Shown: positions 34,555 to 47,329, counted from the first letter of the stretch. The stretch: DNA of 64,000 nt from Odobenus rosmarus divergens (GCF_000321225.1 NW_004450464.1:3594005-3658004), one strand, 5' to 3'. Notes: generated by a model from the letters alone, not told the origin. Numbers and translations are program-made.

Positions 34555-35250
34555 TTAAGCATTGTCTAGTGAGGGAGATAAGCTCAAAGAAAAGTAAAAT
34601 GAGTCATGGCTCTGGGAACCTGGAGAAGCAAGAGAATACCTCAACTGGGAGCTAAACCAGAGGAAGCTTCATGAAGGAGGCTCAAGCTCAGATGGGTTTG
34701 GAAAGAGGGAGAGTGGAGGGCAGAAGTAGTTATGGGGGACTCTCCAGGTGCAAAGAATTGGAGAAGTAAAGGTCCAGGTATGTTCTCACTAGGGTGGGCA
34801 GTCGGCAGCATGGAGGTGGGTAGGAAACCAGAAAACACTTGAGGCTGAGGGCCAAGTTGAAGCCCCATTGTGGAGGCTTAGAGGCCTTGCCAAGTGCCCC
34901 AGCAGTGAGGCCACTGAGGGATTTTGAGGAAGAGACTTTTCTGACCGGTGCTGTGACTTGGGAAGATCACCCCAAGAGCAATGTGCACACTAAAATGGAG
35001 GAATGGAAACCGGAAGCAGGAAGACAGCAGGCAGAAGTGTCCTATCAACCAGATGAGACACAATTGAGCTCTGGCTACTATGGTGATAGTTGGAATAGAA
35101 AAGAGGTATGAAAGGAGTTTCAGGGTTGGCCACTGATTGCATGTGGAAGGGCAGGAAAGGGGGAGTCTGGAGGACTGACGGTTCAATCCTGGGAGGCTGG
35201 GAAGAAAGGAATTATCATGGGGATCCATAATGTAAGAAGTCCAGCACCTC
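34555..35250 (+). repeat. Probable second copy of the long ancient dispersed repeat
   Basis: 'gtgagggagataagctcaaa', 'ttcatgaaggaggctcaagc', 'gagggattttgaggaagaga', 'tgctgtgacttgggaagatc' and 'actatggtgatagttggaat' echo the same family order as 13,990-15,640. Divergence is high. Confidence 0.42.
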
Positions 35251-35259
35251 ATTCCTCAC

Positions 35260-35985
35260 TGCCCTGGCAATGCTGAGTTTTCTTCCAAAATCCTAAAGGC
35301 AACCAGCCAGTTTGCTACTGGGCAACAAACCTGATTTTGCACAAACATTAGGGCTTGGTGAAGAGTTTTACCTCATAGTGTTTGAGAAATGATGTAGAAC
35401 ACCTCCGTAGAATATGCATTCTATAATAAAAAATATCAAGAACCTTTTCTGTGCTCCAAATGAGATACTAGCTATGAATCAGAGTTAAAAAAAAAAAAAC
35501 TTAATAAATTGTTTCAGATGTTACTAGGAAGGATATTTCTGGAGTGTCAATTAAACACAATCATAGTTTGAGTCGAATAATTACCCTCTCTTGTATATAT
35601 TTTGATGATACACTTTTTAAAAACAGACTAATTCACAAAAAGAAAAAGATAGCTCACATGCCATTAACTCCTTTAAAGAGAAAACAGTTCATAAATGAAA
35701 TGCACAATTTAAAAGCAATTTAGAAAAACATTCCCAAGGATAAACATTCAAAAAATAGCCTAACTTTCAACAAACTGGGGGCAGGGACAGAAGGAGGCAA
35801 AGGAAAAAGTCAGAAGAGAGAAGAAAGACAGAAAAGGATACAAGGGAAGGGGAAATAAATAGGAGAGTAGGAAGACGAAACAAGAGAGAGGAGGTGACGA
35901 CAGACTCCATGAGTGGTCAGATTTCCCTAAGAGATCATCTCATCTGGAGGTCCACATTTCTCTGGAATGTTTCCACTCTCACCCT
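35260..35985. other. Unassigned DNA
   Basis: No recognised element is present. It includes a run of 13 A near 35,488 and a purine-rich GA segment at about 35,775-35,895. Confidence 0.35.
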
Positions 35986-35989
35986 TTTC

Positions 35990-36235
35990 TTTCCATTCAC
36001 ACCACCAGTTTCTCATCACTTTACTCCTGAATTAATAGATGCCCCTTTGCAGATTCCCTGCCCCTCTTCTTGCTCCACTGTCCCGTGCCCTGTGGCCACA
36101 TTCATGTTCCCTCAGCATCTCTGCTATCAACCCAATTCTTCATTCCTAAATCTAGTCTGCCTTCCACACCTAGTCTAATCGAGGCAAGGCTCTTAGAATC
36201 CTTCAAAAACCTGGCCCCTCGCACTTACACCCCAG
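35990..36235 (+). repeat. Possible L2 fragment
   Basis: 'cttgctccactgtcccgtgc' and 'ccttcaaaaacctggcccct' resemble the L2 3' ORF region. The match is partial. Confidence 0.42.
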
Positions 36236-36264
36236 GGTGACAGGTGAGATGTTGGTGAAGACCA

Positions 36265-36400
36265 CATGTGGAGTTTGGCAGGTCTGGGTTCATACCTTGT
36301 GTGGCCATTTCCTAGTAGCATCTTGGCTATCTCTGTTAACTCGTGAGTAAAGCAAGGAGCATTACAAGTCTTAGCAAATGGTAGTTATTACCTGCATTTG
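36265..36400 (+). repeat. Possible MIR
   Basis: 'ggcaggtctgggttcatacc', 'tggctatctctgttaactcg' and 'gtgagtaaagcaagga' loosely follow the MIR core. Confidence 0.5.
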
Positions 36401-36594
36401 TATCTTCATCCTTATTCGCTAATATTAGTTCACCCTAATCTGTATCATCCAGATGTTCCCCAGCTGGCGCCACTACCCTGACTCACTCCCACCTACAGAT
36501 GTGCTAATGCTTTTTCCCCCTCCCTAATGTATACTTCGGGAGACATCTATGCAGATAGCCCTGTACCTATGCAGAGATAACAAAGAGTAACAAA

Positions 36595-36805
36595 ACATGA
36601 GCGCCTGGGTTTTGGAGTCAGATGGATTTGAGCAATAATTCCACATCAACTCTTTACTAGCTGTGGGACTATAGACATATTACTCATTCTTTCCAAGCCA
36701 TCCTTCCCTCACTTGTTAAAAAGGATTGTGTGAGAATGTTTCAGCTAACATATATTTATATGTCTAGTACAAGGTCAATGCTAAATAAACGGTCACTAGT
36801 ATTAT
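36595..36805 (+). repeat. MIR SINE
   Basis: 'gggttttggagtcagatgga', 'ctttactagctgtgggacta' and the 3' 'acaaggtcaatgctaaataa' match MIR in order. Confidence 0.82.
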
Positions 36806-37224
36806 TTTTAAAAAGTGAGTAATAATGTGTTCTATGTCCTCTGAGAAGTCTCCTCTAGCAAATCCTGCCCCTTTGTACCAATGTCTCCAACTCTAAGATT
36901 TGGTATGCTGGTTATATCATCATTCCACTATAAGTGTATATACTGCCTTATGTCCAATCCACTGTCCTACCCAAAGCAAAACTAAATTGGTGCTTTATGA
37001 CAGTTTATCTAGGCAGTATAGATTGAAATAATAATCTTGTTCATTTATTAATTTTTAGGGATATGTCCTATGGTCTTATCTCCTCTAATAGTCCACAAGT
37101 GACAGATAGACAGGAAGTAAAGCCTATGTAAGCACCAGAGTTGGCTACATAATTTTGGAATCCCAGAGCAAAATGAAAATGTAGAGCCCCTTGTCAACAA
37201 TTATTAAGAATTTTAAGATGCTGG

Positions 37225-37410
37225 GGAGCATGGGTGGCTCAGTCGGTTAAGCGTCTGCCGGCTCAGGTCATGATCTCAGGGTCCTGGAATTGAGCTCCGC
37301 ATCCGGCTCCCTGCTCAGTGGGAAGCCTACTTCTCCCTCTCCCTCTGCCCCTTCCCCTGCTCGTGCTCCCACTCTCAAATAAATAAATAAAATCTTAAAA
37401 AAAAAAAAAC
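37225..37410 (+). mobile_element. Can-SINE (SINEC) with small internal deletion
   Basis: The head 'gggagcatgggtggctcagt' is followed by 'gcgtctgccggctcaggtca', where the usual 'ttc' between 'gcc' and 'ggctc' is missing. It ends in AAAT and poly(A). The flanks 'gaattttaagatgctg' (37,209-37,224) and 'gaattgtaagatgctg' (37,411-37,426) match at 15 of 16 positions. Confidence 0.96.
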
Positions 37411-37429
37411 GAATTGTAAGATGCTGACA

Positions 37430-39420
37430 AAAAAACATTTACACCAAACATGAGGCACTGCTAACTACTGGACAACTTACATGCCGATGAAACAAGCCCT
37501 GCTAAGTTCAACCCCTACCAAAGTGTTAGACACCCTGTTGGCTTTCAGCAAACACTTATTGATGCACTAATTAAAACGTGCAGGTCCCCTTTTAGGGCAA
37601 GATCTTCACAGCCACTGTAGGCCTTTTGGTCTGGATTCTCTAAATGCTCTCTTTTATATGTGTGTGTATATATATATGATTCAAACCTATAACCAACCTA
37701 GAAGCTAAACTAAATTGTATAATTTTTTTCATATTGGAACATTGGTTTAGAAACCTTTCATTTTAACAAACCTTTCTAACAACAGACATCAACTGGCATT
37801 CTTTACTTTTCAGACTTAAGTCCTAACTATTTGAGGGTGACTAGTACCCTGATAAGTTGTACTTCATTCTCCACCAGAAAGTATTGATTTCACCAAGTCA
37901 CTGCCCACCCCAAGCCCTTTGAGCTTACGACAGGTGCAGCTGAGCAATTAAGATGTTTGTTTAAGGTGTTGTCTTGGGAATCATTTTATTAAATGCTAAC
38001 TGCCCATCTCTACCACACATTTTGTAAGCTCTCTTACTCTCCCATACATAGGGTCCTTATAGTTTTCTTCTTTGAAATCATGATTCAAAGAGTAAAGAGA
38101 AAAATCTAATAAATAAAGCAGGGTTCAAACAGAGCCATCGCCTGTGTGCTCTTTTCCTGGAAAACAGAGCATCCAAAAGGTGTTTTTAGCTCTATGCTTA
38201 TTTCTAATCTCTGTGTTTCAAAGGTCAGAATCTGGAGGTGGACTGTGATAGAGGCAGACAAGAAGACACACATGGATTATGGCTCCTCACGGAGGACAGA
38301 GCACTGTTTAAGGGCCAGAGCTTAAGACTAGTGTGTCAGCCAGAGCACTCTCCTCAGGTTAGGAAACCCAACTCAAACAAGTTTTAATAATGAAGGAAAT
38401 TCATAATGTCTCAAACTAAGAAGTTAAGGGGAAAATAAGCTTCAAGGGAAGTTTAATTCAATGGTTCAGCAATGTCGCCTGGAGCCAGGGTCCCTCCATC
38501 TCTGCTCTGCCTTCTGTGAAGTGGCTTCTCCCCAAGGCTGGCTTCCACTGTGGTTGCAAGATGGTGGTCAGCTGTACCTAAGGCTGAATTCTTCCTTGTT
38601 CACGTCCAGCAGGAGAGAGAGTTTTGTTAAGTTGCTTCTACAGAATCAATCAGTTGCCTTATCAGGGTTCCTTCTTCACATCTCTTTGACTCAAAGTGAG
38701 GTCTGTGACTTGCTCAGGCCTGGGGTGTATGGGCTGGCTCGTTAGCAGTAAGGGCCCACCCCTGGAGCCTGGAGAATCAATCTCCAAAAGCTGCTCTGCC
38801 CAGAAGGCCTTACAGTTAGTAAGGGAAAGGATGGAGCAGAGAGAAGGTGGCCACCGTCTCTCATTTCTCTTTCAAATTATCTACTTGGATATGAAGAAAT
38901 TAATGAATTTAGGAGCTTGGGTTAAAATGTTATTACATCCATTATTCTCTATTTTTTTCTTCTACCTTTTTAGTTAGTTAGCTGGACACTGAGCACTATG
39001 TTGTAATTCTTTATTTGCTCAGGAAGTAGTTCATTTTACAGATAGCTTAAAGTGAAGTTAAATCCAGTAGTAAAACCACCAATATTTAATTCTCTTTATT
39101 GCATGGCACAAACATGGACAACAGACAGGGTTACATGTGAAGGTACAGAAGCCAGAGTGGTGTAAGAAGGAGCCTCATTCACCTCTGCTTCCCTCCGGGA
39201 AGAATTAATTCACCATCAAGCTTATTTCTGAGGTGAGAGTTCTTCAAAAGCTTTCCTTCTCTTCTAAATAAGAAATTAATTCAAAGTGATCAGAATTGTT
39301 AAAATATTCTTTTCACTATAGAGTCATGACTTCACCAAAGCTTCTATATACTCCTTATTGTGCCAGTAGTTATGGGAGGTATCAGCTTTCCTTTGTGTTA
39401 GCATCTTACTTTTGTTAACT
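37430..39420. other. Mostly unassigned DNA
   Basis: About 2 kb. A short (TG)n(TA)n tract lies at 37,659-37,678. The segment 38,340-38,860 has a higher GC level and may be an old dispersed repeat, but I cannot name it. No exon is called. Confidence 0.35.
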
Positions 39421-39424
39421 TTCT

Positions 39425-39800
39425 GTAATGAGACTTTTCAATCATATACAAAAATAGAGCAGTATATAATGGACTTCCATTTTCTTACTTTCCCATTTCA
39501 GTAATTGTATTTGGCCAATCTTATTTCATCCCTAGCCTCCTATTTCTATCCACCTCCACCTCCCCCACTCCTTGCTGGATTTTTTTCAAATTAATCTTGG
39601 ACATTATATCATGTTCCATCAATATCCTTAAATATTCATGTATGTTTCTCTAGGAAATACAAACCCATTTTTCTTTTTTTTTTACAAACTCTTTTTCCGT
39701 ATAACCAAAATACCATCATCATAACTAAAAGAAAATTTATTTTAATAATCCTTTAGATTCAATCTAATCCACAGTGTTCAAAGGTTGTGGAAGGTATATA
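39425..39800 (-). mobile_element. Old L1M-type 3' end, antisense
   Basis: 'ggccaatcttatttcatccc', 'ttaatcttggacattatatc', 'tatgtttctctaggaaatac', 'taaccaaaataccatcatca' and 'cacagtgttcaaaggttgtg' follow the complement of an old L1ME-like 3' UTR. Confidence 0.72.
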
Positions 39801-40249
39801 TTTAAGTAGCGTTATTCCCTACATCTGATTTGATAATCGAGTTCAGCGGGATAAGAATTACATGCACAGAAGCTACAATCTCATCAAGCACTAGATTGTG
39901 TGGTACTAACCTGACAACTCTGTGAAGTCAGAGCAAAGTGAGGTGGTTGAATGATTTGACTGGAAAAAGGTGTCCAGGCCATCTTGCAGCTTGAGATGAG
40001 CCTTGGAAAGCATTGCAGAACCTTAATTTTCCAAAAGCTGGGGACAAGATTTCAGGCAAATCAGGCCCAGTGTAGGTGACTAGATGAAAGTGAGAATAAG
40101 TGTGCAGTATGTAGAGGAGGGTGGAAAGTGATCTGCTACGTGTGATCAAGTGGGGAGCAATCACAGTCCTTAAATTTGCCGAAAATGGATTAGCCATTAT
40201 CTGTGAGATGCCACAGAAAGTGCAGAGAAGCAGGAGGAAGAGCAAATGC

Positions 40250-40390
40250 TTTCAAGATGTTTGAAACCTGGTTGGAGGTTTAGCTCCATTACGTACCAGC
40301 AATGTGACCTAGGACTAAGCTTCACAACTCTGAAAACTCATTTTTCTCATCTGTAAAATCATATCATGAATTCCTGCTCTTCTATCACAT
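40250..40390 (+). repeat. MIR SINE
   Basis: 'caatgtgacctaggactaag' and 'catttttctcatctgtaaaa' are MIR core segments. Confidence 0.68.
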
Positions 40391-40474
40391 GGGGACTTTT
40401 CCAAAATCCATTGAGATAATGTCATTATTCTTTTGTTGTTTGCAAAGCACATAAGGTACTAAAGATCAGGATAG

Positions 40475-40625
40475 CACTTGATAGTTTGTAAATTACTTTC
40501 AGATTCATCACCTTGTTTTTCCTTTTTTGTATCCAGTGAGGTAGGTCTCATTATCCCAATTTCCACATGAGAAAACTCAGGCCTCAAGAGTTATTTGCCA
40601 CTGTCACACACAAGTTGTAATTGTG
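40475..40625 (-). repeat. MIR, antisense
   Basis: 'gaggtaggtctcattatccc', 'aatttccacatgagaaaact' and 'caggcctcaagagttatttg' are the reverse-complement MIR core. Confidence 0.7.
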
Positions 40626-40639
40626 AAAGGTATTGTTAC

Positions 40640-43010
40640 TGTTATTCCTATATGATTACAAAAATTCTAGGGTAAGCAGTATACTGAGATGGTGTCTAAG
40701 GCTCTCCACAGTAAGAAAGTGTAATAGGCCATAAAGTAGCCACATTAAGGTCCCATCCATTTACACTTCCTGATGTAGGGGTTGCAAATGGCTATTAGTG
40801 CAAAACGAATCCCACAGTTCTACTGAGATCTTCTCTACCTGGGATGATAATTTGGGTGGTTTCTACAGTGATAGAAATGATAGAAAGGATAAAAGAACTT
40901 CAAGGAATCTCAGGAAAACTATGATCTCTCCCTCTTTTGTCTATGAACAGACCAGAATTCTTTAATATGAGAGGTGTAGATAAATGCAATGAACCGATTT
41001 AAAAAAAAATCAGGAATTACTGGATGTATAATTGAAACTTAGATTTTTTTTATTGTACACGGTGGGATTTAATAACATCTATGCTAATAAAAATAGGACT
41101 TCGAGAAAGTGACACCATTGTCATTCTATTCTTCAAAATTATATCCATGCATCTCTTTGGTTCGAGCTAGGTATACTGAAGTGCTACCAAGCTAGCATTT
41201 TTCACTGTTCTTTACAAAACTAACCCCCAATTATTTGCATGTTAACAGTAGTTTATTTGAGCAAAATTATCTATGAGAGGAGAATAATAGGATCCTGATA
41301 TATAGGAAGATAGTAGCTACTTGCTTGATCAAATCATCTTTTATTCTTAATTTTCTTCCACAGGGTATAATTGACCTCCCAAAAATGAATGTACAGATAC
41401 ATGTTTTATGTATATCAGTACATTCATATGTACTGAAGAGATTTTCAGAAGAAAATATTTCATATGTCTCTAAGTATAAGCTTTAAAAGGTAGGGCATGT
41501 TAAATTTTTTCTAATTGATTCTTGGCCACTTTGCACCCTATGACCATGCAAGCAAATTTGATATAAATGTGACACCTGCCTGTTGGTAATGGGATCCCTG
41601 CCTGATTCGTGGCACTGGATAATGGAGGAGCCTTTGGTTATAGTCTTCCCATGCTGAACTTTGTGATTTCACACTTCATAATGCAAGAGTATTACTTTAA
41701 AATGCATTAAACTTCTAAAGATAGCAAATAGCCTTTTGGATAATGCATTTTAAATAGACTCTGAATTCAGAATTTTTTAAAAATGTTCATTTTGTAGGAC
41801 ATCATAATAGCTTTTATAACATATTGCACCCTGTTGATATGCCCTACCCTTTTTCCCAGGCTTTACCTTCTTCAGAAGAAATCAGCACTGTATTTGCAAA
41901 CCTGTTTATGTTGCAATCTGAGCCTGGCTTTCACTCTCAGTAATAGGCCTGTTTCTCATTCTTTTTTATTTTTAGATGCCATCTCGCTGTCAGTAGAACT
42001 GATTGGGTATTGTTTAATATGGAGTGGCCTTATAAATAGCTTTCCTGGCTAAAAATTGAACATGGAGATTTCAAATCAGCCTCCCCCAATATATTATAGC
42101 TATTTGTTTTGTAATCTTTTTTATTAGAGAAGATGACAGTACATTCTGACATAAATCATCACTCACATTAATACAATACATATTTTAATCTCCATGGAAG
42201 CATTAAGCTGTAGTACACTTGTGTCAAAGAATGCAGACATCTAAAAGACAGGTAATAAATATTTGAAGCCTGAAAACACTTAGTTCTAAGTTTTCATTAA
42301 ATATGTATTTAGTCCAAATGCATTAATATTCTGTAACCAATTTTAGGACTTAATTATGAATTATCTACGATGATCAAAGTTATTTTGGTAAAGTTGGTCT
42401 CTCAGTTTCAAGTGCTGAATGGAATAAAATGAGCGTGAACTTAATGGATTAATAAATTAATCAATTTGGAAATTGCTATCTACTTCTTAATGAAATCTAG
42501 ATTTTATCTCTTTATCAAGAGTTTTGTAAAATTATACTCTACATTCTCATTTATATATCAGCCAAATTTAAAATGGTTAATAATGTTATGGAAGTTTGGA
42601 TTCCTTCCAAATTTGGTTCATTTAATTTCTGACAATGGATGGACCAAAAATGTTTGAAAATAAAGAATGGGGATATTTGGAAATTTGGTCTGGTTGCTTT
42701 TGGAGAAAGCTGTGCTTTTACGGTCATAACAGTGTTTGGGGAGGGAGAGAGAGGGGAATGTTATCACAGGTTATGGCCCCTCACACACACATTGAAATTT
42801 CTGATTTTACTTTAGCCAAAGGAGTCACTAAAGATGGGCAAGAAGACTGTTCAAAATCTCATTTTTCCACTCTACCTCAATAAGTATAAATGGTGAGAAC
42901 ATGGTGAGAAATTATAAATTCTACATTTAAATACATAAGAACTAAATATAAGCATTTTGAAATAATGTCTTCATCTTTTAAGCTCTAACATAATGAGGAG
43001 AATGAAATGT
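40640..43010. other. Repeat-poor AT-rich stretch
   Basis: About 2.4 kb with no transposon that I recognise. A MEF2-type consensus, 'ttataaatag', occurs at 42,030-42,039; one such match is expected by chance in DNA this AT-rich. No exon is called. Confidence 0.4.
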
Positions 43011-43018
43011 GACGTGGA

Positions 43019-43192
43019 GGGGCACCTGGGTGGCTCAGTCGTTATGTGTCTGCCTTCAGCTCAGGTCATGATCCTGGGGTCCTAGGATCGAGTCCTACAT
43101 CGGGCTCCCTGATCAGTGGGGAGCCTGCTTCTCCCTCTGCCTCTCTCTCTGTGCTCTCTCTCTCTCAAATAAATAAAATCTTTAAAAAAATT
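43019..43192 (+). mobile_element. Can-SINE (SINEC)
   Basis: Head 'ggggcacctgggtggctcag', standard body, CT tract and 'aataaaatctttaaaaaaa' tail. No clear target-site duplication was found. Confidence 0.95.
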
Positions 43193-43203
43193 AAGTGCTT
43201 ATT

Positions 43204-43664
43204 CAGGAGTAGCCCATTATTTGTGGGGACATGTTTCAAGACCCCCAGTGGATGCTGAAACTGCAGGTAGTATCAAGCCCTGTATATGCTATGTTTTCTC
43301 CCTGACATCTATACCTGTGAGGCAGTTTAATTCATCAATTGGACATGATAAGAGATTAACAACAATAACCAATAATAAAATAAAGAAATTATAACAATAT
43401 ATTGTAATAAAAGTTATGTGAATGTTGTCTCTCTCTCTCCCCCAAAATATCTTATTTTACTGTACTCTGATTCTTGTAATGATGTGAGGATAAAATGCCT
43501 ACATGATAAGATGTGAGGTGAATGATGTAGCATTATGACATGGCATTAGGCTCCTACTGACCTTTTAACCATACATCAAAAGAAGGATTATCTGCTTCGG
43601 ACCGTGGTTGACCGCGGGTAACTGAAACTGCATAAAATGAAACTGTAGATCACGGGGACTACTG
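43204..43664 (+). mobile_element. Tigger-type (TcMar) non-autonomous DNA transposon
   Basis: The left end is 'caggagtagcccattatttg' and the right end is the complementary 'gatcacggggactactg', giving degraded inverted termini. Inside are 'caagacccccagtggatgct', 'aagagattaacaacaataac', 'gtaataaaagttatgtgaat' and 'gttgaccgcgggtaactgaa', a familiar Tigger-family order. Cut-and-paste elements of this kind are inactive in living mammals. Confidence 0.9.
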
Positions 43665-43669
43665 TATTT

Positions 43670-43835
43670 GGTTGTATATAAGTTATCTTCAAACCTTACA
43701 GCACCAAGCAAGGTAGGCATTATGATCACTAATTTCCATAGGCTCGTCAGAGCAGTGATTTAATCAAAACAACCCTCAGAAAATGGCAGAGCCAAAATTT
43801 CTACCAGAATCTCTTGGGCTCCAAGCACTGCCCCT
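43670..43835 (-). repeat. MIR, antisense
   Basis: 'gcaaggtaggcattatgatc', 'aaatggcagagccaaaattt' and 'gggctccaagcactgcccct' give a decayed reverse-complement MIR. Confidence 0.62.
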
Positions 43836-44261
43836 TTCCAGGACATGGCGATGTCATTCCTACATTCCATAAATACAACTGCACCCATTCTCTATTCCAG
43901 AAACTGGGTGGAGGCACATTACTCTCCACTCTCTGAGAGATTCCCTGTCTGTGCACCAACATGCTCCCGTGCAGATCCGCTGGCGTTAAAGGGTGGGAAG
44001 ATAGCCCAAGAGAAACTGTTTTGGGTGGGGGTTGAGTGGCGATGTCAGGGGAGAGGAGCCCAGAGCTGAAACAAAATTACATTCCCCAGATAGCTTTTTT
44101 ATTACTGCCAAGTAGTGATAAGTTCCCAGCATGTTCTGGGCCTAATTGACAAGCAAATCTTTTTGGACCAGAGCAACATTATGACTTTCATGGTCCCTGG
44201 ATACTTTTGCCTTTGTGAGTTCTTTCCTCCATTAAAAAAATATATATATTTTTATGTAGGG

Positions 44262-44475
44262 ATGCCTGGATGCCGGGGTGGCTCAGTCAGTTAAGCATCT
44301 GCCTTCAGCTCAACCTCCTTGGTCCTGGAGAAAGACCTTTCACCACCCATGATCCCAGGATCCTAGGATCGAGCCCCATGTCAGGCTCCCCACTCAGTGG
44401 GGAACCTGCTTCTCCCTCTAACCTGCTGCTTCCCCTGCTTGTTCTCTCTCTCTCTGTCAAATAAGTAAAATCTTT
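44262..44475 (+). mobile_element. Can-SINE carrying a 36-base foreign block
   Basis: The head reads 'gatgcctggatgccggggtg', with a short local duplication of 'gatgcc'. The body proceeds normally to 'ctgccttcagctca' and then, instead of 'ggtcatgatccc', shows 36 unrelated bases (44,313-44,348) before resuming at 'atgatccc'. With three shared edge bases, 44,310-44,348 is identical to unique sequence at 47,291-47,329. The CT tract and tail are otherwise ordinary. Confidence 0.95.
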
Positions 44476-44540
44476 AGAAAATATACATATAATTATATAT
44501 AATATAATGTTATATAAGTAACATATATAATATTTTATAA
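44476..44540. repeat. AT-rich low-complexity region
   Basis: Tandem-like 'atataatata' units directly follow the SINE tail. Confidence 0.8.
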
Positions 44541-45117
44541 CTGTATTGAAGTTAGGATGGATATAATCTAAGTGGAATTCATTATTATCTATTCATTATT
44601 ATGACTTTCTTTTTTTCCTCCTGATTTTAAAAGAAATTAAAGTTTTAAAACTTCTCTGGGTCCCTGTCAGCACTATGGGACCTGGGTGCTGTGAGTCAGT
44701 CAGCCCTGCTGGAGACTGGAGTGTTAGTCTGCCTCTACATGGTAAAGGAATGCAGAGTTAATATCAGAAAGTGCCACCCTCATGGGCATGGTTTGGAAAC
44801 TGGATCAGAGTCATTTCCATCCATGAGACCAGCTTCCTAAGAGGCTTCAACAGGTGGGAGCCACTTTCCACCACCTTGCCCAATAAGCATATATGGAGAG
44901 AATAAGCTCCCTGAAATCCTAAGGAAGCAGAGCCCAATGGACAAAGGCAGCATGGTCTCCTAAAAGAAAAAATAAATTCTCTCATCATTAAATCATACCT
45001 CACAGTAGCTTCGGGGTTACTATCAAATAAATATAGATAAATGAACAAATACCATTTTAAAAAAAGTTATTGCATGCCTGTAATGTCCCCAACCCTGTGC
45101 TAGCCTCTAGGATATAG

Positions 45118-45175
45118 AAATAATACAATAATATAATATAATATAATTAATATAATTAATATAATGTAATATACC
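45118..45175. repeat. (AATAT)n low-complexity repeat
   Basis: Imperfect tandem 'aatat' and 'aattaat' units. Confidence 0.88.
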
Positions 45176-47290
45176 AATGCCACCCTTTAGGGGTTTGTGC
45201 TCTACTCAGGAAGTTATGCTTTAATTAAATCATCCACAATTAAGTTATGGCTTTGCATTTTATGAAGATTTAATCAAGTTTAACTTCTGACAAACATATT
45301 TACTACAGGGTAGGAAGCAACTTTCACAATCTGACTTTTAAAAGAAAAGCAACAGCCGACAATAAATGACCGCCTCTCTTGATGCTGTTGCAGTAATTTT
45401 CCAGATCTCATTTGTCACGCATTAAAATTTCCAAGAACCAAGTACCTCAGCCCTCGAAAATGAATGCGAGATGAGATCACAGGTGAATCTGGGCAGGAAA
45501 GTGGCAGGCAAAGAGCTGGAAATCGTCTTATATACTTTACACGTCCCAAATCTTATCATGGTGAAATTATGCTAAGCAATGAAATGGTAGATGTGGCATT
45601 TAGAAGACCTGGAAACTATGCAAGTGATGGAGAAGGAGGCTACCGAAGTCTTGGAATACCAGACCTGGAGGGATTTGCCTTTTGAATATCGAAAAGATGG
45701 TGATTGTGAGTCTGATGAGTAGGTACCACAAGAGCAAGGAAATAAGTGAAACTGATAAAAACAGATGCAAAGAGGAGAGAGACATGACAGATTCTTCTGC
45801 AGCCAATTACAAAGGAAACTAGAGCGAGTCTACACCAAAGCAAGCCAGCTCAGGCATGCCCGCAGGAAACAAGCCATTCGCAGAAAAGTTTGGTTGGGCT
45901 GAAAGGCCATCTCTTTGGGTCAGATTCGCATTCTCCGGCGAGCAAGCGAGTTGCTGCAGAAGGATCCCGTTGGAGGAGCCTTATGTGCTGAGCCCACTTT
46001 GATGTTGCCTGAGTCTCCTGCTTGAGCATCTTCCTGCATTCTCAGTGCCAGAGAAAATGAAAACTTGCACTGTTGCTTCAGAGTGAAGGGAATTGAATGA
46101 GAAGTGAACACTCCAAGTTGGGCAGGCAGACCCTCTGGGGATGAACTTTCTGAGTCGCGGCTTCAAGTTATTTTGTGGCACAGAGTTGATTAGAAGAGCT
46201 TTCCTTTGGCACTGCTGCTTTTGGAGGCAAGAGAAAGAAATGCTAATTTCTGCAAACCCTGGTCGCTGCCCCCAAAAGAACAGGAAATAATAATGAGTGC
46301 TCTGAAAGGAGACACAGACAGACACGTGGTTCTGGTTCGTAACTGGAAGGGAGCGACAGACAAACAACAGGAGGTATTAAACCCCGGCCCCCTCTCCAAT
46401 GCAAGGAAGAGTAGACCAAAAGCCACCTATGTACCTTGGGTAGAAATCAAACCCTCACACTTGATGGCTTTCACCGTTAATTTCATTGAAATGACCCCAC
46501 GGTAACTGGGGCTCTCGGAATTTATTCATGCCAGTAACTCAGCCTCTGAAGAGTGCCAGAGGGACTGAGCTAGTGGGACTGAGTGATGGCTTTGTGAGGT
46601 GCCTGCTGGCTGCCCGGCGGCCTCCGAGCCCAGTGGCAGCCGTGTGCCAGCCATTGGGGAGAGATTCTGATTGTGACTGATACTGAGAGAGTGATTAAAT
46701 CTGTTTGGAAAGTTAGCCAGAAGACAGAGAAATTGAAAAGGGAATGTAGTTAATTCCTTTTGGGCACTGCCTTTTCCCCGTAAGTATTAACTCTTTGCAG
46801 TCTTCAGATTCTGCCTGGATTTTCATGTTTTCAGAGGGATGTACGGATTTGAACCTGGAAGAAAATGCCAGTTTAAGACCTACCAAACTGTTTGCCAATG
46901 TGAAGAGATGAACGTGAGGCCATGAGAGTTTTCAGGGCATTGGATTTGCATGGAAAGACTGATAACAAGTGTCCAGTGAGGACATTTGAAGCATCTCATT
47001 CATTTGGGCCATTTAGCAAAGATCCTGAAAATCGAGAGGAAGACAGAGTGGACTTACAGACTTTATCTGGGATTGGGTCATTTTTCTCTATCCATTCTAC
47101 CACCAGAGGTGGAAGAAATAAGTACAAAATGTTCTTCATGTTAAGAGATGCTGTTTCATAAGAAGTTGACTCTTTGTTTTGTTGTATATTCCCTTGTGGA
47201 AATGGGTGTGTCGTTTTAATTTAGCTGAAATTTATTTTATTGTCTCTGGTTCTTTCCACCTGAGCATGCTGGGTTGGAGAAGGCAACTTG

Positions 47291-47329
47291 TCAACCTCCT
47301 TGGTCCTGGAGAAAGACCTTTCACCACCC
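47291..47329. repeat. Probable donor of the 39-base duplicated block
   Basis: This segment begins 'tcaacctccttggtc' and ends 'tttcaccaccc'. It is identical to 44,310-44,348, where it interrupts a SINE. Here it sits in continuous unique sequence, so this copy is the likely original. Confidence 0.93.

Noticed and set aside
38340..38860. Possible LTR or other dispersed repeat of higher GC
   Set aside because: The resemblance is vague and I could not define ends or family.
42030..42039. MEF2 or TATA-type site as a promoter
   Set aside because: One such match is expected by chance in several kilobases of AT-rich DNA. No exon or start signal follows.
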